Shown: one piece after another, positions 10,001 to 18,153 of the stretch
Layout of the letters: the number at the start of each line of letters is the position of its first letter
How positions within the stretch are numbered: the first letter of the stretch is position 1
DNA from: Gordonia prachuapensis
GTDB lineage: Bacteria > Actinomycetota > Actinomycetes > Mycobacteriales > Mycobacteriaceae
Length of the DNA stretch: 64,000 bases
Direction of reading: 5' to 3'
Assembly (NCBI RefSeq): GCF_036350515.1
Contig: NZ_JAZDUE010000019.1
Coordinates: 1 to 64,000 of the forward strand
Program-made: the position numbers and the translations under genes
The notes under the pieces: generated by a model
Databases searched by the model: none
The model's input: the letters and a program-made list of their open reading frames with translations, nothing else
Told to the model about the DNA's origin: nothing

Positions 10001-13000
10001 GTCAGGGCGACGTCGATCTCGGACGGTTCGAGTCGGATGCCACGGATCTTGACCTGGTCGTCGGTGCGGCCGTGGATGACGAGGGTGCCGTCGGGCCGGC
10101 GATGCACGAGATCGCCGGTGCGGTACATCCGCTCGCCGGTGCCGAACGGGTCGGCGACGAATGCGATTGCGGTCCGCCCGGATTCACCAAGGTAGCCCTG
10201 TGCTAGGCATGCGCCGGAGACGTAGAGTTCGCCAACAGTGTGCAAGGGCACCGGCCGCAACTGGGCGTCGAGGACGTGCGCGACGACGCCCGCCAGGGGT
10301 GTGCCGATGGTGACCGGTCCGGGTTCGGTGAATCGGGCGCTGGTCACGGCGACGGTTGCTTCGGTGGGGCCGTACTCGTTGCTGACCGCTGCGACGGCGG
10401 TCCAGTCGCGGACGAGGCCGCCGCTGAGTGCTTCGCCGCCGACGGCGATGTGGCGGACGTCGGGGAGTTCGCCCGGGTGCAGGGTGGCGAGCACCGACGG
10501 GGTGGTGAACAGCATGGTGACGGCGTGGTCGGTGATGGTGTCGCAGAGTTCGTCGGCGGCGATGACGGTCGGCGGGCAGATGACGATGCTCGCGCCGGCG
10601 AGGCGGGCGGGCACCAGGCCCATGAGTTGGGCGTCGAATCCGACTGCATAGGTGTGCAGGACGCGGTCCGCGGCGGTGATCTGCAGGCGTTGCGCGGTGT
10701 CGCGGGCCCAGCCGGCGATTCCGCGATGGGTGACCACCACACCCTTCGGTGTGCCGGTGGTGCCGGAGGTGAACGTGATGTAGGCGGCGTCGTCGACGCG
10801 CAGCGGACGCACCCGCTCGGCCGGGCCGAAAGGCTCCGAGACGTCGGTATCGAGCTGGTCGACGCGGAGCACCGGGATCGACGCGTCGATAGACGGCAGC
10901 GCGTGCTCATCGAGCGCCAGAATCGCCGCCGGCCGCGCCCGATCGATCAGCGAGCGACGACGCTCGGCCGGATCGGCCGGATCGACATTGACGAACGCCG
11001 CGCCCGCTCGTGCCACCGCCAGCGTCGCGATTACACCCCAGACGGAGCGCGGGAGGTGCTGCACCACAACATCTCTAGGGCCGATACGAGCCGCGATCAG
11101 TTGCCGAGCAATCGCCGTCGACATCCGATCCAGATCGGCGTTGGTGAGTACGCCGCCGTCCTCGACGACCGCCACCCCATCCGGTGCGTCGGCCAGTCCT
11201 GCACCCAACAGTTCCGCGAGAGTCTCCGCCGGCGGCGCCGGCCGTGCCACCTCGGTGGTTCCGGCAAGCAGCGCAGCTGTCGGTCGGTCGGCTTCCGTCA
11301 CCGCCCGCCCGACCGTGTCGACGACGAGCCGGCACAGCGCATCAAGCCGTTCGGCGTCCGCGACGCGATCGGTGCACGTCATCGAGATCTGCAGCCGCCC
11401 ATCAACCCGGTACATGGCCACATCAATCCCAAACAGCGGCAGATCCGCCACCCGGTCCCTGAGGAGCGCGCGAGCTTGCGAGTGCGCGTCACGAAGGGCC
11501 GCCTCTCCCCCCGCCGGTTGAGTAGCCCGAGGCGCTAGCCGAGGGCGTATCGAAACCCCGTGACCACCTTCCCCCGCCGGGTCAGCAGCCCGAGCCACAT
11601 CTCCTTCCGCTGGTTGAGTAGCCCGAGGCGCCAGCCGAGGGCGTATCGAAACCTCAGAACCAGAACCAGAACCCCCAACCCAAGCAGCAACCTCATCCGG
11701 CACCACCCCCAACGACACCTCGAACAACGGCGTCCCCGCCCCCGCTCGTCCCGGATCAGCGATCTCCGCAATCTCCGTCAACGGCAGATCAGCATGCGCA
11801 AACGCCCCCAGATCCACCTCAGTGACCCGCGACAGCAACTCCCCAAACGGCACCTCAAGATCAATCGCCGTATGCAACGGCACCGCCCGCGCAAACAACC
11901 CAGGCACCCGAGCCAACCGCGCATCCAACCGCCCGGACACCGCGGTCCCGATCGTGACGACCGATGTATCCGCCTGCCGCGCAAGCACTGCCGCCAACGC
12001 CGTGTGGACGACGATGAACGCCGTGGACTTGCGCTCCACCGCCAACGCGTCGAGCGCACCGGTTACCGAGTCGTCGAGCTCCCCGTGCGCCTGCACCACC
12101 GAGACATCCGCCGACGTCACATCCGCAGCCGCCTGCAGATTGACTTCCGGCAACCGCAGCGGGCTGACCGGCTCACCGAACGCCGACGACCAGTGCGCCA
12201 CGAGTTCGTCGCGCCGCGCCCGCACCACGTCGTCGCGCCACAGTCCGTACTGCCGATAGTCGACCCGGTCCTCGGCACTGTCGGTCCGGCCGTCGAGTTC
12301 CGCAGATAGCTCGTCCAGGAGGATCGGGAACGATTCGCCATCGGTGGCGATGTGGTGCCCGACGATCAGCAGCCACGTCTGCCCCTCACGTTCGATCACC
12401 CGCACCCGCCACGGCAACGTCTCGCCGAGGTCAATCGGGCGGAGCAGCGTTGCAAGTACGTCCGACACGTCGAGCGCAGAATCCACGTCGGCATCCAGCT
12501 GCCCACGCACGAAGACGGCGAGTTCGTCATCGCTCCAGCGGTATTGGAACGGCGATCCGTCGTGGACGGGGAAGCTGGTGCGCAGCGCGTCGTGCCGCCC
12601 AACCAGAGCGGCAACCGCGTCACGGACCTGCGCAACAGGAGCCTCGACGGGCAGCGCCACGTGCATCAGGTAGCCGGTGAACTCGGGTTGGGTGCGCCAC
12701 CGCAGCCACACGTCGAGTTGCTCGGGGGTGAGCGGCAAATGCTCCGGTTCAACGCGACGCTCCCCCAGCTCCGGCATCGCGACCTCGGTCGCTCCGGTCA
12801 GAAGTTCGGCGAGGCCTGCGACGGTGGGGCGGTCGAACACGTCGGGCACCGCGACCGGGTGCCCGTCCGCGGCGAGCGCGGCAGCCAGTCGCGCCGCCGA
12901 CAACGACGTTCCGCCGGTGGCGAAGAAGTTGCTCTCGGGTGTGAGGTCGACGGAGTCGTCGCCGATCACTGTCCGCATCGCTGCGGCGACGATCTCCTCG

Positions 13001-16000
13001 GTCGGCGTCAGCGGCCGCGCCGGCGTGGTCGATTCCCGTAGTTCGGCAAGCAGTTTGTCGCGGTCGAGTTTGCCCGTCTGGGTGCGCGGGAAGCCGTCGA
13101 CGATGATCGCGCGCGCCGGCACCGCGTACGCCGGCAGCCGGGCCGAGCATGCGGCGAGCATCATGGTTTCGTTCAGCGCGGCGACGTCGGCGCGGTCGGC
13201 GAAGCCGTCTTCGGTGATGAACGCGATGAGCCGTTCGTCGCCGGCGTTCTGTCCCGGGTCGACGAGGACACGGGCGTTCCCGACTCCGGGTATCGCGCGC
13301 AGGACGCCGGCGATCTCGCCGAGTTCGATGCGGTATCCGCGGATCTGCACCTGGTCGTCGTCGCGGCCCAGGTAGGCCAGCCGGTTCGGCGCCACCTCCC
13401 GTACCCGGTCCCCGGTGCGGTACATCCGACGTCCGCCACCGAGCGGGTCGGCCACGAACCGGGTGGCCGTGAGTGCCGGCGCATTCAGGTACCCCATCGA
13501 CACCTGATCACCCGCCACATACAGGTCCCCAGCCGCCCCCGGCGGCACCGGGCGCATCCGCGAGTCGAGGATCGCCCACCCCACCCCGTCGAGCGGTGCG
13601 CCGATGATGCTGCGCTCGTCGTCGAGGTCCACGTCGCACGCCGTGAGATGCACCGTCGTCTCGGTGATCCCATACATGTTGATCAGCCGCAGCCCCGAGC
13701 TACCGCCGGTTGAGTAGTCCGAGCCACCCCGTCCGCCGGTTGAGTAGCCCGAGGCGCTAGCCGAGGGCGTATCGAAACCGCCCTCACCCCCCTGATCCCT
13801 GAGGAGCGACCGAGCTTGCGAGGGCGCGTCACTCACCTGATCCCTGAGGAGCGACCGAGCTTGCGAGGGCGCGTCACGAAGGGTCTCCCCACCCCCTTCG
13901 CCGGTTGAGTAGCCCGAGGCGCTAGCCGAGGGCGTATCGAAACCAGCCGAACCCTCCCGTCCAACCGCACCCCCCTCGTAGTCACGAAGACCCCGCCCCT
14001 CCACAAACCCCCGCAACCCTTTCGGCTCCAACGCCTCCCCACCAAATACGACCGCCCGCACCGACGACAGCACCCCAGCACCCACGACCGCCGGATCGGT
14101 CAACGCCGAGAACGCCGTCGGTGTCTGCGACAGAATCGTCACCCCATGCCGATCCAGCGTCGCCGCCAGCCTCCGCGGATCACGCGCCGTCGCCCGATCC
14201 ACCGCGACCACACATCCACCCGACGCCAACGCCCCGAAGATCTCCCACACGGAAAAGTCGAACGCATACGAGTGCACCCAACTCCACACATCGTCGGGAC
14301 CGGCATCCACCTCATCCATCGCCGCACCCAGCATCGCCGCGACGTTCGACCGCGTGACCACCACACCCTTGGGCACACCCGTCGACCCGGACGTGTGGAT
14401 GATGTACGCCGCACCCGGAATCGGTTCGGCCACATCGCGGCCCGCACCCACCGACAGTCCCAGCCTGGGATGCACGACCACAACCGGCTGCGTCGCCTCG
14501 ACAATCAGGTCGATCCGCGCCTGCGGATACTCCGGATCGATCGGCACATACACCGCATCGGCCATCAACGACGCGACCATCGCGACCACGGCGTTGGTCC
14601 CGCCCGGCAGAAGCAGCGCCACCCGATCCCCCGGCCGCACACCGCTCTCCCGCAGCCGATCTGCCAGATCCCGAGCACGCGTCACCAGCTGCTGATACGT
14701 CAGACGATCCTCACCAGAGACCAGGGCACCCGCATGAGGCCGCGCCTCAGCGTGTGCCACCAGCGCCTCGATCGGATCGACCACCACCGTGCGTCGGTCC
14801 GTGGGAGCCGGCAGCTCCGGCACCGGGACACTCTCCGACACCAGCGCATCCCCGCCACCAGCCACGAGGCCATCAATGGTGGCGATGAACAGGTCGAGAA
14901 TATGTTCCGCCGCAACCACATCGACGTGCTTCTCGGCGACGGTGACAGTGACCTCGAGTTCGGACTCGTTGTCGACGACGCTGAACTCGAGTGCGGTGCG
15001 CGCCTGATAGGTGGGCAGTACTTCGTAGTCGACGATGACACCGGTCGCGGTGAGGTCTGGTTGTCCGGCGTGATATGCGAAGATGACGTCGGCCAACCCA
15101 GCTGGTGCGGTTGCGGCGTGGCGGCGGGCGTCGTTGATGTCTTTGGCCACTCGGGTCAGCGCTTCGCTGACCGCCAGCTCGCGGACGCCGGTGATGCGGA
15201 GCGGCGCAGTCTGGACGAACATGCCGACGGTCTGCAGTTCGTCACTGGTTTCGCGGCCGGCGAAAGGCACAGACAGCACGACGTCGTCGGTGTCGGTGTA
15301 GTCACAGAGCGTGGCAGCCAGAGCCAGGCTGAGAAGTGTGTTCAGGGTGGTACCGGCCGACCGCGCCACTTCCGTTGCGCGCCGACGGAGGTCGCTGCTG
15401 ATGGTGAGTTGCAGGTAGACGGCGGGTCCGCCGGTGAGGCCGGTGGATTGGGTGGTCGCTGGCGCCGGCAGCGCCATGTGCTCAGGTGCTCGGCGGAGCT
15501 TGCGTGTCCAGTAGATGCCGGAAGGCGCGACGTTCTCGCGCGCCGCGAGGACCGAACTGAAACCGGTGGCGTCAGATGGCCAAGTGGGCTCAACACCGGA
15601 TTGTCTCGCCTGGACTGCGAACGCGAAGTCGGCGAGGACGATGGGTAATGACCATTCGTCGATCGCGATGTGGTGAGCAACGAGCACGAGGTCTAGATTG
15701 TCGCCGGATGTGTCCAGGACCGCCCGCCACGGCACGTCGACTGTGAGGTCGAACGGGGTGGTGACGGCTCGGTTGATGCCTTCGGAATCAAGCGTGGCGA
15801 TGGTGATCGGCGTAGCACCTACCGGGTCGGCGACTGAGCGGACGATGGGCATCGGTGTACCGCGCTCGTCTAGGTGCACTGTGCTCAGTGCCTGTTGTCG
15901 TGCGGCAATGTCGATCAATCCGGCCCGGACCGCGTCCTCGGTAACTCCGCCGCCAAGGCTCAGGTGGACAGGCAAGTGATTGACGATTGCGTGACGGTCG

Positions 16001-18153
16001 CCGCGGTTTAGGAGCCAGATTTCGTGCTGCGCGCGAGTGGGCCGATAGGTCACCGAACTCCTGCGCTCGACGCGCAGGCCCGGTTCACGTTGCGCGATAA
16101 GGGCCGCGAGGTCGCTGATAGTGGTGGTGGGCGTGAGGATGTCAAGCGGAAACGATATGTTGAGGTCTCCGCCCGCGCGGGCGGCAACCTGCATCAGGAT
16201 GAGGGAAGTAGCGCCGAACTCGTTGAGACAAGTGTCCAAGGACGGACTGTCGACACCAGTGAGATCCGCTATGGCCGACGCGATGGCGCGTTCGATCTCG
16301 TTCCGTGGCTGCGCGTCTAGTGTCAGGGCCGTTGCCATGTGCGCGATCGCAACGGCTATCGCATCGCGGTCCGGCTGGCCGGTGGTGTCGAACGGCAGGG
16401 TGTCGAGAACAACGATGCGTCGAGGCCACAGCACCGCGGGCAGGTATGTGGTGAGGTGCACGCGGACAGCAGCCACTACGGCCGACGCGTCATCGGAATC
16501 TCGTGAGATACTCACCGCGAGGTCGATACAGTCGCCGTCTGCTCCGGTGAATGGGACGGCAACAGCCGTTTCCACACCACCGATTTCGGCAGCGGCGCGC
16601 TCTATCACTTCGGGCTGCACTCGGACACCCCGAAGGACGAACTCGTTGTCCAAATGGGCGTGCGCGCACAGCTCGTCCGTGGAGGGGTCGATGTAGGCGA
16701 GCTGACGGGTGGGCACCCCTTCCCAAAAGATCTCCCCGATCACGCCTGGCGGCACAGGTCGATGGCGTCGGTCAAGAAGTTCAGTCTGGTGCTGCATCTG
16801 CGCAGTCAACGTATCGGGAATGACAAGCGGAACGTCATCGATCTTCGAGTCAGGGCGTTCAAGCAATGCGTGTGCCACCGCGTCCAGCATCGCTAACAGC
16901 TGGCGATGGTGCGCGGCGATCTCCGCGCCGTCGTACCGGTTTGGGTTTGCTTCCAGGTCGAGTACGAGCCTGCCGGTTCCTCCGGCTCCGGGATAGAGAT
17001 TGATCGACAGGTCGTCCACCGGGCTGGTAGTGAGGACATGGAAGGTGGCACGCGCTTCGCCACAGCGAAATTCGCGGTCGAACAGCATCAGGTTAAGCAT
17101 GATCGTGGACATGCCACGCTGGCCTGCGGGAGTGACCTCGCCAGCGCGGGTGAGGTCGGCCAGGATGTCGTCGTACCGATATCGCTGGTGGCGCAACGCC
17201 CCCATTAGGGCAGTCTGGACGTCGCGAAGGAAAGTACGAACAGCGATTCTTGATCCAATCCGGAATCGAAGGGGCACGATGTTAGAAACGGGAAATGGAG
17301 TGTTGCGCAGGTGTGCAGTAGTGCGGGCGGCAACTGGAAGATTGAACACGACGTCGCCACTGGCAGTCGCGCGCCCCAGATAGGCGGCCACGGCCGTTGC
17401 GACAACTACCGGCAGCGAGGTCGAATGGTGCTCGGCGGCATCCCGGAGTACATCCATTGTGGCAGTGGGTATCGGCTCAGCGACGTGTTCCGCAATCGCT
17501 GTCGGAGGTCCATTCCGCCGGGCAAGAGTCGAGGGAAGCGGGAGGCCAGTTAGAGTCCGACGCCAGTAATTGCCGTCTGCGACGTAGCGGGAAGAACCTT
17601 TGTAATCGAGGTCCGCGCGATACGCGGCATCGAAGTCTACGGCCCGGACCGTGGGAACCTCACGCCCGGAAATCGTCGCGTCGTAAGCGGCAAGTGCCGA
17701 AATCGTGCAGGCCTTTGCCGAGAAACCATCTGCGGTCAGATGGTGCGTGCGGATGTAAAAAAGGAACCGCTCATCTGCGACGCGATACAGGTAGCCGACA
17801 GTGAGCCTGTCCACCAACGGATCAACAGGGCGAGCATAATCGGCCACCATCATGCCACGAGCGACCGCATCGGCGTCGTCCTCTCCGCGTAGGTCGACGT
17901 ACACCGGTTCGCTCGACAGAGATGCATCATGGATACCAGTAAGATCTCCTCCGTCGGCGTGAAAAGTGACCTGGAAAGCCCTCAGCGCACGGACACAATT
18001 CCCCACCGCGCTCAAGAACACCCCGACTTCAATCGGTCCATCGAGTTCGGTACACTGCGCGATGTTCAGGGAAACAGCTGGCTGGCCGCGTTGCGCGTCC
18101 CACAGGGCCACCTGGGCAAGGTTCGGCGAAAACGCAATCGCTTCGCCAGTCAC
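4030..18153 (-). CDS. Five-module nonribosomal peptide synthetase with terminal thioesterase
   Basis: About 4707 residues. GTG 18153 is chosen because GGAAGG lies 10 nt upstream and the C domain begins within a few residues; the frame stays open to 18426. Domain order with approximate residues: C1 (4-450, HHLTADG), vestigial A1 (455-590), PCP1 (Ser about 647); C2 (700-1110, HHIAIDE), A2 (1125-1700), PCP2 (1748); C3 (1800-2300, HHIATDG), A3 (2310-2790), PCP3 (2843); C4 (2900-3330, HHIAIDG), PCP4 (3381, no A domain); C5 (3447-3860, HHIVLDG), A5 (3945-4395), PCP5 (4444); TE (4495-4699, GWSLGG, final His in NSTHAD). My A2 specificity code, DFWSVGMVH, resembles threonine codes. A3 reads DAMFAGEVA and A5 DAHTYGIVT, both unassigned. 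A starting C domain suggests N-acylation or an upstream donor. No MbtH or PPTase gene is in the window. In-frame REP insertions lie in A2, C3 and two linkers. Confidence 0.95.
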   Translation of the reverse strand: MTGEAIAFSPNLAQVALWDAQRGQPAVSLNIAQCTELDGPIEVGVFLSAVGNCVRALRAFQVTFHADGGDLTGIHDASLSSEPVYVDLRGEDDADAVARGMMVADYARPVDPLVDRLTVGYLYRVADERFLFYIRTHHLTADGFSAKACTISALAAYDATISGREVPTVRAVDFDAAYRADLDYKGSSRYVADGNYWRRTLTGLPLPSTLARRNGPPTAIAEHVAEPIPTATMDVLRDAAEHHSTSLPVVVATAVAAYLGRATASGDVVFNLPVAARTTAHLRNTPFPVSNIVPLRFRIGSRIAVRTFLRDVQTALMGALRHQRYRYDDILADLTRAGEVTPAGQRGMSTIMLNLMLFDREFRCGEARATFHVLTTSPVDDLSINLYPGAGGTGRLVLDLEANPNRYDGAEIAAHHRQLLAMLDAVAHALLERPDSKIDDVPLVIPDTLTAQMQHQTELLDRRHRPVPPGVIGEIFWEGVPTRQLAYIDPSTDELCAHAHLDNEFVLRGVRVQPEVIERAAAEIGGVETAVAVPFTGADGDCIDLAVSISRDSDDASAVVAAVRVHLTTYLPAVLWPRRIVVLDTLPFDTTGQPDRDAIAVAIAHMATALTLDAQPRNEIERAIASAIADLTGVDSPSLDTCLNEFGATSLILMQVAARAGGDLNISFPLDILTPTTTISDLAALIAQREPGLRVERRSSVTYRPTRAQHEIWLLNRGDRHAIVNHLPVHLSLGGGVTEDAVRAGLIDIAARQQALSTVHLDERGTPMPIVRSVADPVGATPITIATLDSEGINRAVTTPFDLTVDVPWRAVLDTSGDNLDLVLVAHHIAIDEWSLPIVLADFAFAVQARQSGVEPTWPSDATGFSSVLAARENVAPSGIYWTRKLRRAPEHMALPAPATTQSTGLTGGPAVYLQLTISSDLRRRATEVARSAGTTLNTLLSLALAATLCDYTDTDDVVLSVPFAGRETSDELQTVGMFVQTAPLRITGVRELAVSEALTRVAKDINDARRHAATAPAGLADVIFAYHAGQPDLTATGVIVDYEVLPTYQARTALEFSVVDNESELEVTVTVAEKHVDVVAAEHILDLFIATIDGLVAGGGDALVSESVPVPELPAPTDRRTVVVDPIEALVAHAEARPHAGALVSGEDRLTYQQLVTRARDLADRLRESGVRPGDRVALLLPGGTNAVVAMVASLMADAVYVPIDPEYPQARIDLIVEATQPVVVVHPRLGLSVGAGRDVAEPIPGAAYIIHTSGSTGVPKGVVVTRSNVAAMLGAAMDEVDAGPDDVWSWVHSYAFDFSVWEIFGALASGGCVVAVDRATARDPRRLAATLDRHGVTILSQTPTAFSALTDPAVVGAGVLSSVRAVVFGGEALEPKGLRGFVEGRGLRDYEGGAVGREGSAGFDTPSASASGYSTGEGGGETLRDAPSQARSLLRDQVSDAPSQARSLLRDQGGEGGFDTPSASASGYSTGGRGGSDYSTGGSSGLRLINMYGITETTVHLTACDVDLDDERSIIGAPLDGVGWAILDSRMRPVPPGAAGDLYVAGDQVSMGYLNAPALTATRFVADPLGGGRRMYRTGDRVREVAPNRLAYLGRDDDQVQIRGYRIELGEIAGVLRAIPGVGNARVLVDPGQNAGDERLIAFITEDGFADRADVAALNETMMLAACSARLPAYAVPARAIIVDGFPRTQTGKLDRDKLLAELRESTTPARPLTPTEEIVAAAMRTVIGDDSVDLTPESNFFATGGTSLSAARLAAALAADGHPVAVPDVFDRPTVAGLAELLTGATEVAMPELGERRVEPEHLPLTPEQLDVWLRWRTQPEFTGYLMHVALPVEAPVAQVRDAVAALVGRHDALRTSFPVHDGSPFQYRWSDDELAVFVRGQLDADVDSALDVSDVLATLLRPIDLGETLPWRVRVIEREGQTWLLIVGHHIATDGESFPILLDELSAELDGRTDSAEDRVDYRQYGLWRDDVVRARRDELVAHWSSAFGEPVSPLRLPEVNLQAAADVTSADVSVVQAHGELDDSVTGALDALAVERKSTAFIVVHTALAAVLARQADTSVVTIGTAVSGRLDARLARVPGLFARAVPLHTAIDLEVPFGELLSRVTEVDLGAFAHADLPLTEIAEIADPGRAGAGTPLFEVSLGVVPDEVAAWVGGSGSGSEVSIRPRLAPRATQPAEGDVARAADPAGEGGHGVSIRPRLAPRATQPAGGEAALRDAHSQARALLRDRVADLPLFGIDVAMYRVDGRLQISMTCTDRVADAERLDALCRLVVDTVGRAVTEADRPTAALLAGTTEVARPAPPAETLAELLGAGLADAPDGVAVVEDGGVLTNADLDRMSTAIARQLIAARIGPRDVVVQHLPRSVWGVIATLAVARAGAAFVNVDPADPAERRRSLIDRARPAAILALDEHALPSIDASIPVLRVDQLDTDVSEPFGPAERVRPLRVDDAAYITFTSGTTGTPKGVVVTHRGIAGWARDTAQRLQITAADRVLHTYAVGFDAQLMGLVPARLAGASIVICPPTVIAADELCDTITDHAVTMLFTTPSVLATLHPGELPDVRHIAVGGEALSGGLVRDWTAVAAVSNEYGPTEATVAVTSARFTEPGPVTIGTPLAGVVAHVLDAQLRPVPLHTVGELYVSGACLAQGYLGESGRTAIAFVADPFGTGERMYRTGDLVHRRPDGTLVIHGRTDDQVKIRGIRLEPSEIDVALTRLPEVATAVTATRATQSGEKVLVSWVVPEPGRTVVADDLREALSHVLPRSIIPVSFVEVEALPIGRNGKVDLAQLPEPDITGRDTTAGDEPLTTATEHLVAEAWADVLETNLDSFGATTDFFTAGGTSLSATRATARLTAACGVDVPVRVLFEARTVSGVADRIDELRGADSGPAPAPLPIPAHLPLAHPQRRMWIHHHYAPTSTAYHVPVVIRIDGDIDLARLQHAVDAVVDTHAVLRTTYPDGPAGPVQRIVDRTGPLLGHETVDAGAIRPAIETFLSTPFDLEHEPGFRARVFDAEDARYFVAALHHIAIDGWSMRILLADLLRAYQGEALETALSYADFTQWQMQRLGGPDDPTSRYTRELDHWLGVLDGAGEPVRLPGCSDVEGDAGRVSARMERNVAEGLRQTADRLSATVFHLAHAALADLIGQWTGRWDVVVGVPVHGRSNPAWESVVGMFVNTVALRTRLAAGEAIGTVVEQVRDVALDAADHAEVPYDAVARAVRPNAHAGYDSLISVLLVNEDVLPTVTGDALGANAWQASVVEEAIATVDAKFDIEVVLAEDDGELVVTVVHSGYVPGEVAQAFLGDFVTLFAAAAGDVAVSFPEVRAGTVVGSEAAGVVAPVAASTDTELVRQVAGVMAEVLDVPVADIGVRDDFFTIGGTSLSATRVTSTLGRELGVRVPTRVLFENPSAEELAGALRDARLAPRSSGSGDDVGAAGSSGTFELAPTQRRMWVNAQLLGETPIYGVPVVVAVPDGATADTVIGAVNEIVDRHTALRTQVLSTADGPRQQVIEGWRPEIRRISAETLADSAAEFTEPFDLEAAPPVRAWVMESDGAPVAVVIVAHHIVLDGESADILADELTVLMAGMELNPPHTGFDDVAARLAAEDEESREENLQFWADALDGYSGQLELVADRPAARDLRTATVEFDLDGGVSAAVAEAAEREHASEFHVLHAGLALALGVQGGTDDVALATPVSMRRDAGTAGTVGMLTSTVVLRTRLDAASCVDELIRQVRDADLAAIDHGLIAFDDVVALVDPPREAGRHPLVQVAFSMAFGAAASWEGMAGGLLEEWSEFDLHVVAVEHEGRWRLRLEYARGLFDDEAIAAIGQRVVAGVVAVVGDSSVRVSSVGLLDVHELGFLGRVGRSRYASSPSGSEATRPAVGAEGDSRFVGRVDRGASRGRIETSEGGVAGSRYASSPSGSEATRPAGGGDSEARPAAGAPLLGDLLATAVATYPDNVALDDGTRRLTYREFDGWVSVAARALRARGLGRGDVVAVAIPRSIESVVALWAVTRIGATCVPVDVTYPAARLDRVVEVTGAAVIGPEDVPAQPTEDVVSGPLTRVSPDELAYVITTSGTTGTPNVVGVPHRGVHRVAELGDVVGTDRVGMAISPGFDATFHDMLLPLAAGATLVVVPAEIAGGRDLTDFLRTQRVSVFTATPSVMRTLTPADLTALRAVYIGGEALTTDLADTWASAAQVINIYGPTETTVTVSTSRYVPGDRIRIGRPRPGIGAVLLDRQLRPTPPGVVGELYIAGTGVARGYLGDAALTASRFVAGPDGERLYRTGDLMRWDVTTEELVYVGRADRQIKVRGQRVEPAEIDAVLVAAGATRAATVLRDSPAGPALVSYVVAPDVPADQLWAHCRRTLPRHMVPSRIVPIPELPLSGAGKLDAKRLPEPEWSTSQRTPDDAVEQAIIDAFAEVLGVDVGMDDEFFAAGGNSLALLSLRDALKRNGIEVSAAELFTHPTPAEIAHLHRSPERGNDRVVRLSASTDGSPVWCVHTAAGIVEQFRPLADALSAPVFGLQLPELIDPARQMPETLPELVARHVAAMRDVQANGPYRLVGWSLGGLIAHEIARQLVDADEEVTQLVLLDPRTPADLCDVPDDELRAAHPLRALAEQRDPEAVRRFDERSATMVQAARDHALAPVAAGRTLYVAASDNPDPDAWGRAAGPVRVVAGNSTHADLGEPDTLRRIAQLLEEEL
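6360..6552. repeat. REP-like palindromes in the C5-A5 linker of the NRPS
   Basis: Three copies of a roughly 45-bp imperfect palindrome lie here. Two read GGTCGAGTAG...GCGTATCGAGACC (6360-6412, 6503-6552) and an inverted one lies between (6426-6473). All are translated in the NRPS frame, giving peptides such as SRYASSPSGSEATRPA (twice) and GRIETSEGG. This makes an approximately 80-residue linker between domains C5 and A5 that resembles no NRPS linker I know. Confidence 0.8.
7857..7905. repeat. Hybrid REP-like element in the PCP4-C5 linker
   Basis: The stretch CTCCCTGAGGAGCGAGGCG followed by CTAGCCGAGCGTCACGAAGG combines the left part of the CCCTGAGGAG element with the GCGCTAGCC core of the other REP family. 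It is read in frame as the linker peptide LRDARLAPRSSGSG between PCP4 and C5. A fragment with the same left end (GGTCCCTGAGGA) lies just before it at 7825-7840. Confidence 0.6.
11453..11655. repeat. REP-like palindromes inside condensation domain C3
   Basis: One CCCTGAGGAG...TCACGAAGGG element (11453-11501) and two GGTTGAGTAG...GCGTATCGAAACC elements (about 11515-11560 and 11608-11655) are read in frame within the C-terminal half of C3. They give VSIRPRLAPRATQPA twice and LRDAHSQARALLRDR once. Normal C-domain sequence resumes on both sides, so the insert looks like a surface-loop expansion of about 75-80 residues. Confidence 0.8.
13700..13990. repeat. REP-like palindrome cluster inside adenylation domain A2
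   Basis: At least four elements lie between core motifs A4 and A5 of A2: GGTTGAGTAG-type at 13729-13775 and 13901-13945, and CCCTGAGGAG-type at 13794-13830 and 13839-13876, plus a partial copy near 13707. They encode about 100 extra residues, including GFDTPSASASGYSTG twice and DAPSQARSLLRDQ twice. Flanking motifs VVFGGEAL and INMYGITETT remain intact. The insertion is therefore a loop in an otherwise complete domain. Confidence 0.85.
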
